From contig JBHEMD010000005.1 in the NCBI GenBank assembly GCA_046262735.1, positions 1 to 8,567 of the forward strand: DNA of 8,567 bases, written 5' to 3'. Shown here in pieces: positions 5,936-8,567 of the stretch (positions within the stretch are counted from its first letter, which is position 1; the number at the start of each line of letters is the position of its first letter). A program made the position numbers and the translations under genes. A model generated the notes under the pieces. It was not told the origin of the DNA, did no database searches, and saw only the letters and a list, made by a program, of their open reading frames with translations. Source of the DNA: AV17 sp046262735 (GTDB lineage Bacteria; Verrucomicrobiota; Verrucomicrobiia; Chthoniobacterales; UBA10450).

Positions 5936-7333
5936 CTAACCGGCGTCGCGCGCGTACCAGTCCACCTTGCGCGTGACGTACATGACGACGGCCAACACAA
6001 TAAAGAGCGCGATCGAGCCCATGAGCAGCGCGTAATCCTGCTGGCGAAGCGTGATGTAGAGAAACAAGTAAACACCAGCAAGGCCGGCGCCGATCATCAA
6101 CGTCTGGACACCTCCGCCGAGGAAAAATCGGCAATACCAAGTGATGAGCCCGGTCGCAGCCATCGCCGCAGCCAAATAGGCCGAGCCAAACCCGATAAAC
6201 TCCGAGATCGAAAGCAGCAGCAGATAGAACAAACAGAGCGCCGCGCCGACCATCAAATATTGAAACGGATGAATCTTTTGACGCGCCGTCACTTCGAAGA
6301 GAAAAAAGGTGGTGAAGACGAGGACGAGAAAGAGCACGCCGTACTTGATTGAGCGTTCGACATAGCGGTAGGCATCCAGGATCGACAAGAACTGCGCGCC
6401 GAATCGGGAGTCATAGACCGATTTTGTATTGAAACGCTCGTTGCCCCCTCGGCTGGTCCACTGCTGCGAATAATCGCGGCCGTAGTAGGAAATTTTCCAC
6501 TTCGCATCGAATCCATCCGCGCGGACCGATCGATCCGCCGGCAAAAACGCGCCGCGAAACGCCGGATCGGGCCAGTTCGACCTCAGCGTCACTTCGTTTT
6601 GGACACCAAACGGCGCAAAGAAAATGCCGTCGCTCCCATTGAAATCGAGGGGAATGGAAAACTCGACCGGCGTGTCGATTGGTTTGTCGTTCACAAGCAA
6701 TGTCGTTGCGCCGGTCGTGTAACCCGGCACTTGCGAACCGGGTAACATCGGCCGCTTCGTTCCACCCCAATCCAGCACGATCCCCTCGCGCGTCCCGCGC
6801 AGATCATTCACCGCGACGGTGACGAACGCGTCTTTCCACTGCGCGTCTTTGATGTCGATCTTGAGCACACCGAAATCCGGCGCCGCAAACCTGCCGGACA
6901 GTTTTACCTGCGCGCGAAAAACGACGGCGTCGTATATCCCGCGGTGCAACGTCCGCGTCTGCACATCGCCGCTAACATTCAACACTTCAGGAAGAAAGTA
7001 GGTGGTCGCGACTGCCGTTTCTTCTACTTCACGCCGCTCCAGCCGCCCGTCCGGCGCCGGCATTTCCTTTACCGTCTTGAAACGGTACTGGTATGGAATT
7101 CCGAGCACAGGCCCGATCACGTTTTGTTCCCTGCCCCACGAGGAGGTGATATCGGCGACGGCCTGATTGCGCCTCTGCAAGCGTTCACTCAATACGCCGG
7201 TGATCATCGCTAGCGGAATGAGCAACACGAGCACGAGCGCGCCGACGCCGATCAATTTCAAGATCGTGCTGTGGCGGCGGCCAAAGAGCGGCTGCGACTT
7301 CGGCAACGGTGGCGGCGCTTGCGTTTCAGCCAT
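5936..7333 (-). CDS. creD: CreD-family inner membrane protein
   Basis: A 465-residue protein from the ATG complementary to 7331-7333 (MAETQAPPP). A TTG 39 bases further up is in frame but would add an unlikely tail. Architecture matches CreD: Pro-rich cytoplasmic N-terminus, one membrane helix at ~24-48 (LIGVGALVLVLLIPLAMITGVL), the signature ERLQRRNQAV...SSWGREQNVIGPVLGIPY, a large periplasmic domain with the RGIYDAVVFRAQVKLSGRF segment, then KYGVLFLVLVFTTFFLFEVT, IHPFQYLMVGAALCLFYLLLLS and further helices to the C-terminus, about six helices in all. The E. coli protein is ~450 residues, belongs to the CreBC regulon and affects envelope integrity and colicin E2 tolerance; its biochemical role is unknown. 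No creB or creC is in view, so regulation here may differ. The gene shares a 55-base divergent intergenic region with the barrel protein and leads into the cupin gene. Confidence 0.94.
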   Translation of the reverse strand: MAETQAPPPLPKSQPLFGRRHSTILKLIGVGALVLVLLIPLAMITGVLSERLQRRNQAVADITSSWGREQNVIGPVLGIPYQYRFKTVKEMPAPDGRLERREVEETAVATTYFLPEVLNVSGDVQTRTLHRGIYDAVVFRAQVKLSGRFAAPDFGVLKIDIKDAQWKDAFVTVAVNDLRGTREGIVLDWGGTKRPMLPGSQVPGYTTGATTLLVNDKPIDTPVEFSIPLDFNGSDGIFFAPFGVQNEVTLRSNWPDPAFRGAFLPADRSVRADGFDAKWKISYYGRDYSQQWTSRGGNERFNTKSVYDSRFGAQFLSILDAYRYVERSIKYGVLFLVLVFTTFFLFEVTARQKIHPFQYLMVGAALCLFYLLLLSISEFIGFGSAYLAAAMAATGLITWYCRFFLGGGVQTLMIGAGLAGVYLFLYITLRQQDYALLMGSIALFIVLAVVMYVTRKVDWYARDAG

Positions 7334-7337
7334 GCTC

Positions 7338-7377
7338 GAAGATTGATTGAACCAACGCGCAGGCGCAATCAAACTTC
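7338..7377. promoter_or_regulatory. Imperfect dyad in divergent intergenic region, possible operator
   Basis: The arms gaagattgattg (7338-7349) and caatcaaacttc (7366-7377) are reverse complements at 11 of 12 positions, with a 16-base spacer. The dyad fills most of the 55 bases between the divergent creD and barrel-protein starts, so promoters for both must overlap it or lie inside the coding ends. Each strand carries a TTGATT hexamer in the arms that resembles a -35 box, but I see no convincing -10. Operator function is inference. Confidence 0.35.
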
Positions 7378-7388
7378 ACCACCCTCAA

Positions 7389-8213
7389 ATGATTCGCGCA
7401 AGATCGACAGCTTGTTTTGCGGTTCTCGTCACCTGTCACTTGTCACTCATCACTCTTTTTTCCGCCGAGCCGCTGGCCAAAGGCATTCAGGACAATTCCT
7501 TCCTTGTCGAAGAAGCGTACAACCAGGAGCCCGGCGTCGTTCAGCACATCTTGAATGTTCCGGTGTTTGTCACCCATGGACAAAAGGCAGTCTGCCCAAG
7601 TTTTACTCAGGAATGGCCAATCTTCAGTCAGACCCACCAATTTTCTTACACGCTCCCTTACACTTTCACTGAAGAGGCGAACGGCTTTGAAGATGTGTGG
7701 CTCAATTATCGGCTGCAAGCCTTGATGGAAGCCGAGTGCGTCCCGGCCTTCGCGCCGCGCTTCTCTTTCATTCTTCCCACCGGTGACGCCGATGAAGGGT
7801 TTGGACATGAACGGCTCGGCTACGAAATCAATCTGCCCTTCAGCAAAATTGTCGCCGACCGCTGGACAATCCATTTCAACGCCGGCGGCTCGATTTTTCC
7901 CGATGTGCGCGGGCATGACCCCACGAATTACAATTGGGGTGCCAGCGCGATCTTTGCCGTGAGCCGCGATTTCAATCTCATGCTCGAATCGATCGTTGTC
8001 TCGGAAGAAGACGTTGACGAAATGAACGATACCCACCGCGCCACGGCCGCCCTCATTTCCCCCGGCGTGCGTTACGCCTTCAATCTGCCGGGCGACGCGC
8101 AACTGGTCGTCGGCCTCGCTGTCCCGATCGGTCTCACTTCCGATTCGCCAGACTACGGCGTTTTTTTCTATTGTTCATTCGAGCATCTGTTCGCCGCTTC
8201 GGGACAGCCGTAG
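7389..8213 (+). CDS. Exported beta-barrel protein, probably outer membrane
   Basis: A 274-residue protein from ATG 7389. A frame-extended start at 7347 would place 14 polar residues before the signal peptide and is less likely. Residues 1-~26 give an Arg-containing head and hydrophobic stretch ending FSA, a plausible signal peptide. The mature part alternates short amphipathic strands with turns: QFSYTLPYTF, DVWLNYRLQAL, APRFSFILPTGD (Pro130-Gly132-Asp133), RLGYEINLPFSKIV, WTIHFNAGGSIFP, WGASAIFAVSRDFNLMLESIV, ISPGVRYAFN, LVVGLAVPIGL and GVFFYCSFEHLF. The SFILPTGDADEGFG segment and the barrel layout recall the MetA-pathway/'phenol degradation' family of putative outer-membrane transporters, which are poorly characterised; I make that assignment with moderate confidence. 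No Shine-Dalgarno is visible. The DNA for the signal peptide contains a 7-bp tandem repeat. Confidence 0.85.
   Translation: MIRARSTACFAVLVTCHLSLITLFSAEPLAKGIQDNSFLVEEAYNQEPGVVQHILNVPVFVTHGQKAVCPSFTQEWPIFSQTHQFSYTLPYTFTEEANGFEDVWLNYRLQALMEAECVPAFAPRFSFILPTGDADEGFGHERLGYEINLPFSKIVADRWTIHFNAGGSIFPDVRGHDPTNYNWGASAIFAVSRDFNLMLESIVVSEEDVDEMNDTHRATAALISPGVRYAFNLPGDAQLVVGLAVPIGLTSDSPDYGVFFYCSFEHLFAASGQP
7428..7455 (+). repeat. Four-unit 7-bp tandem repeat inside signal-peptide codons
   Basis: Units are gtcacct, gtcactt, gtcactc and atcactc, in direct succession. They encode part of the hydrophobic stretch (VTCHLSLITL). Because the unit is 7 bp, gain or loss of one unit would shift the frame of the barrel protein. 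Confidence 0.6.
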
Positions 8214-8271
8214 GAGAACCGCGAATTTTGCTAATTGTCGATCTTTGCCGCAGACGCGATGGTCGCGCGAG

Positions 8272-8567
8272 GTGAAAGCGATAGTCCTGACCTGCGATCG
8301 ATTTCGCGCGATGACCGAGCACATGATCCGGCAATACGAGGGGCTCTGGCCAAATCATCCCTTCGTCTTCCGGATTCCGTTTCAACAATTGCGCGGCCAG
8401 GACACCGATCGTCGCGAGTTTCGCCAAACACCTGAGAATATCCGCGGCACGGTTTTGCAACTGCTCGACGACCTCGAGGACGAGGAGTGGGTTTACTGGT
8501 GCATTGACGACAAATATCCGATCCGCCTCCTGACGGAAGCGATCGAGAGCCTCATTTCCGACGCGCT
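8272..8567 (+). CDS. Conserved protein with glycosyltransferase-like start, 3'-truncated by window edge
   Basis: The frame stays open to the window end (98 complete codons visible) and reads like a real protein: VKAIVLTCDRFRAMTEHMI, then QYEGLWPNHPFVFRIPFQQL, and LEDEEWVYWCIDDKYPIRLL. The opening strand followed by a His-Met helix, and the acidic pair Asp79-Asp80 after a Trp-Cys strand, resemble nucleotide-sugar-dependent GT-A glycosyltransferases, where a DxD-like acidic site binds metal and sugar nucleotide. That function is inference; the protein might be described only as a conserved hypothetical. The GTG at 8272 is preferred because the conserved strand begins right there; a TTG at 8245 would add nine residues, and neither has a good ribosome binding site. 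It starts 58 bases after the barrel gene on the same strand. Confidence 0.7.
   Translation, partial: MKAIVLTCDRFRAMTEHMIRQYEGLWPNHPFVFRIPFQQLRGQDTDRREFRQTPENIRGTVLQLLDDLEDEEWVYWCIDDKYPIRLLTEAIESLISDA

Noticed and set aside
5795..6352. 185-residue plus-strand frame
   Set aside because: Antisense to the cupin and creD; its charged, repetitive composition is typical of a shadow frame.
7443..8102. 219-residue minus-strand frame
   Set aside because: Antisense to the barrel protein, which has a signal peptide and strand periodicity.
8235..8435. 66-residue plus-strand frame near the window end
   Set aside because: A different frame over the same bases (8272 onward) reads as a structured conserved protein; this one is Ser/Arg/Asp-rich shadow sequence.

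Overview
The window looks like chromosomal DNA from a GC-rich Gram-negative bacterium. Indications are a signal-peptide beta-barrel protein, a CreD-type inner-membrane protein and type IV pilus retraction ATPases. The style of the intergenic hairpins (gtagccgc-type ends) and the scarcity of Shine-Dalgarno motifs suggest Verrucomicrobiota (soil Chthoniobacterales-like). That placement is inference from general familiarity and was not tested. I see no tRNA, rRNA, CRISPR array, transposase or phage gene.

Layout. Positions 1-1143 (+): C-terminal part of an FAD/NAD(P)-dependent oxidoreductase whose start lies off the window. 1219-1710 (-): small membrane-anchored protein of unknown function, convergent with it. 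1711-1954: non-coding divergent intergenic region with three hairpins. 1955-5537 (+): a four-gene set, made of a receiver protein with a His-less DHp-like N-terminus, a PilT-type ATPase, a second PilT/PilU-like ATPase joined by an ATGA overlap, and a small protein that resembles a receiver without its phosphoacceptor Asp. 5541-5597: palindromic element that reaches into the stop codon of the next gene. 5594-7333 (-): creD followed by a small cupin gene, a likely two-gene operon. 7334-7388: short divergent intergenic region with an imperfect dyad. 7389-8213 (+): exported, probably outer-membrane beta-barrel protein. 8272-8567 (+): 5' part of a conserved gene with a glycosyltransferase-like start, cut by the window end.

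The most coherent system is the 1955-5537 pilus-retraction cluster. Two motor ATPases are flanked by two receiver-type proteins that each deviate from canonical signalling. The first ATPase has Asn where the Walker A Ser/Thr should be and two further changes in PilT signature motifs; the second keeps an intact Walker A but lacks the PilT C-terminal signature. This suggests division of labour between the two motors, or a hexamer in which only one subunit type is fully active. That is a hypothesis, not something the sequence proves.
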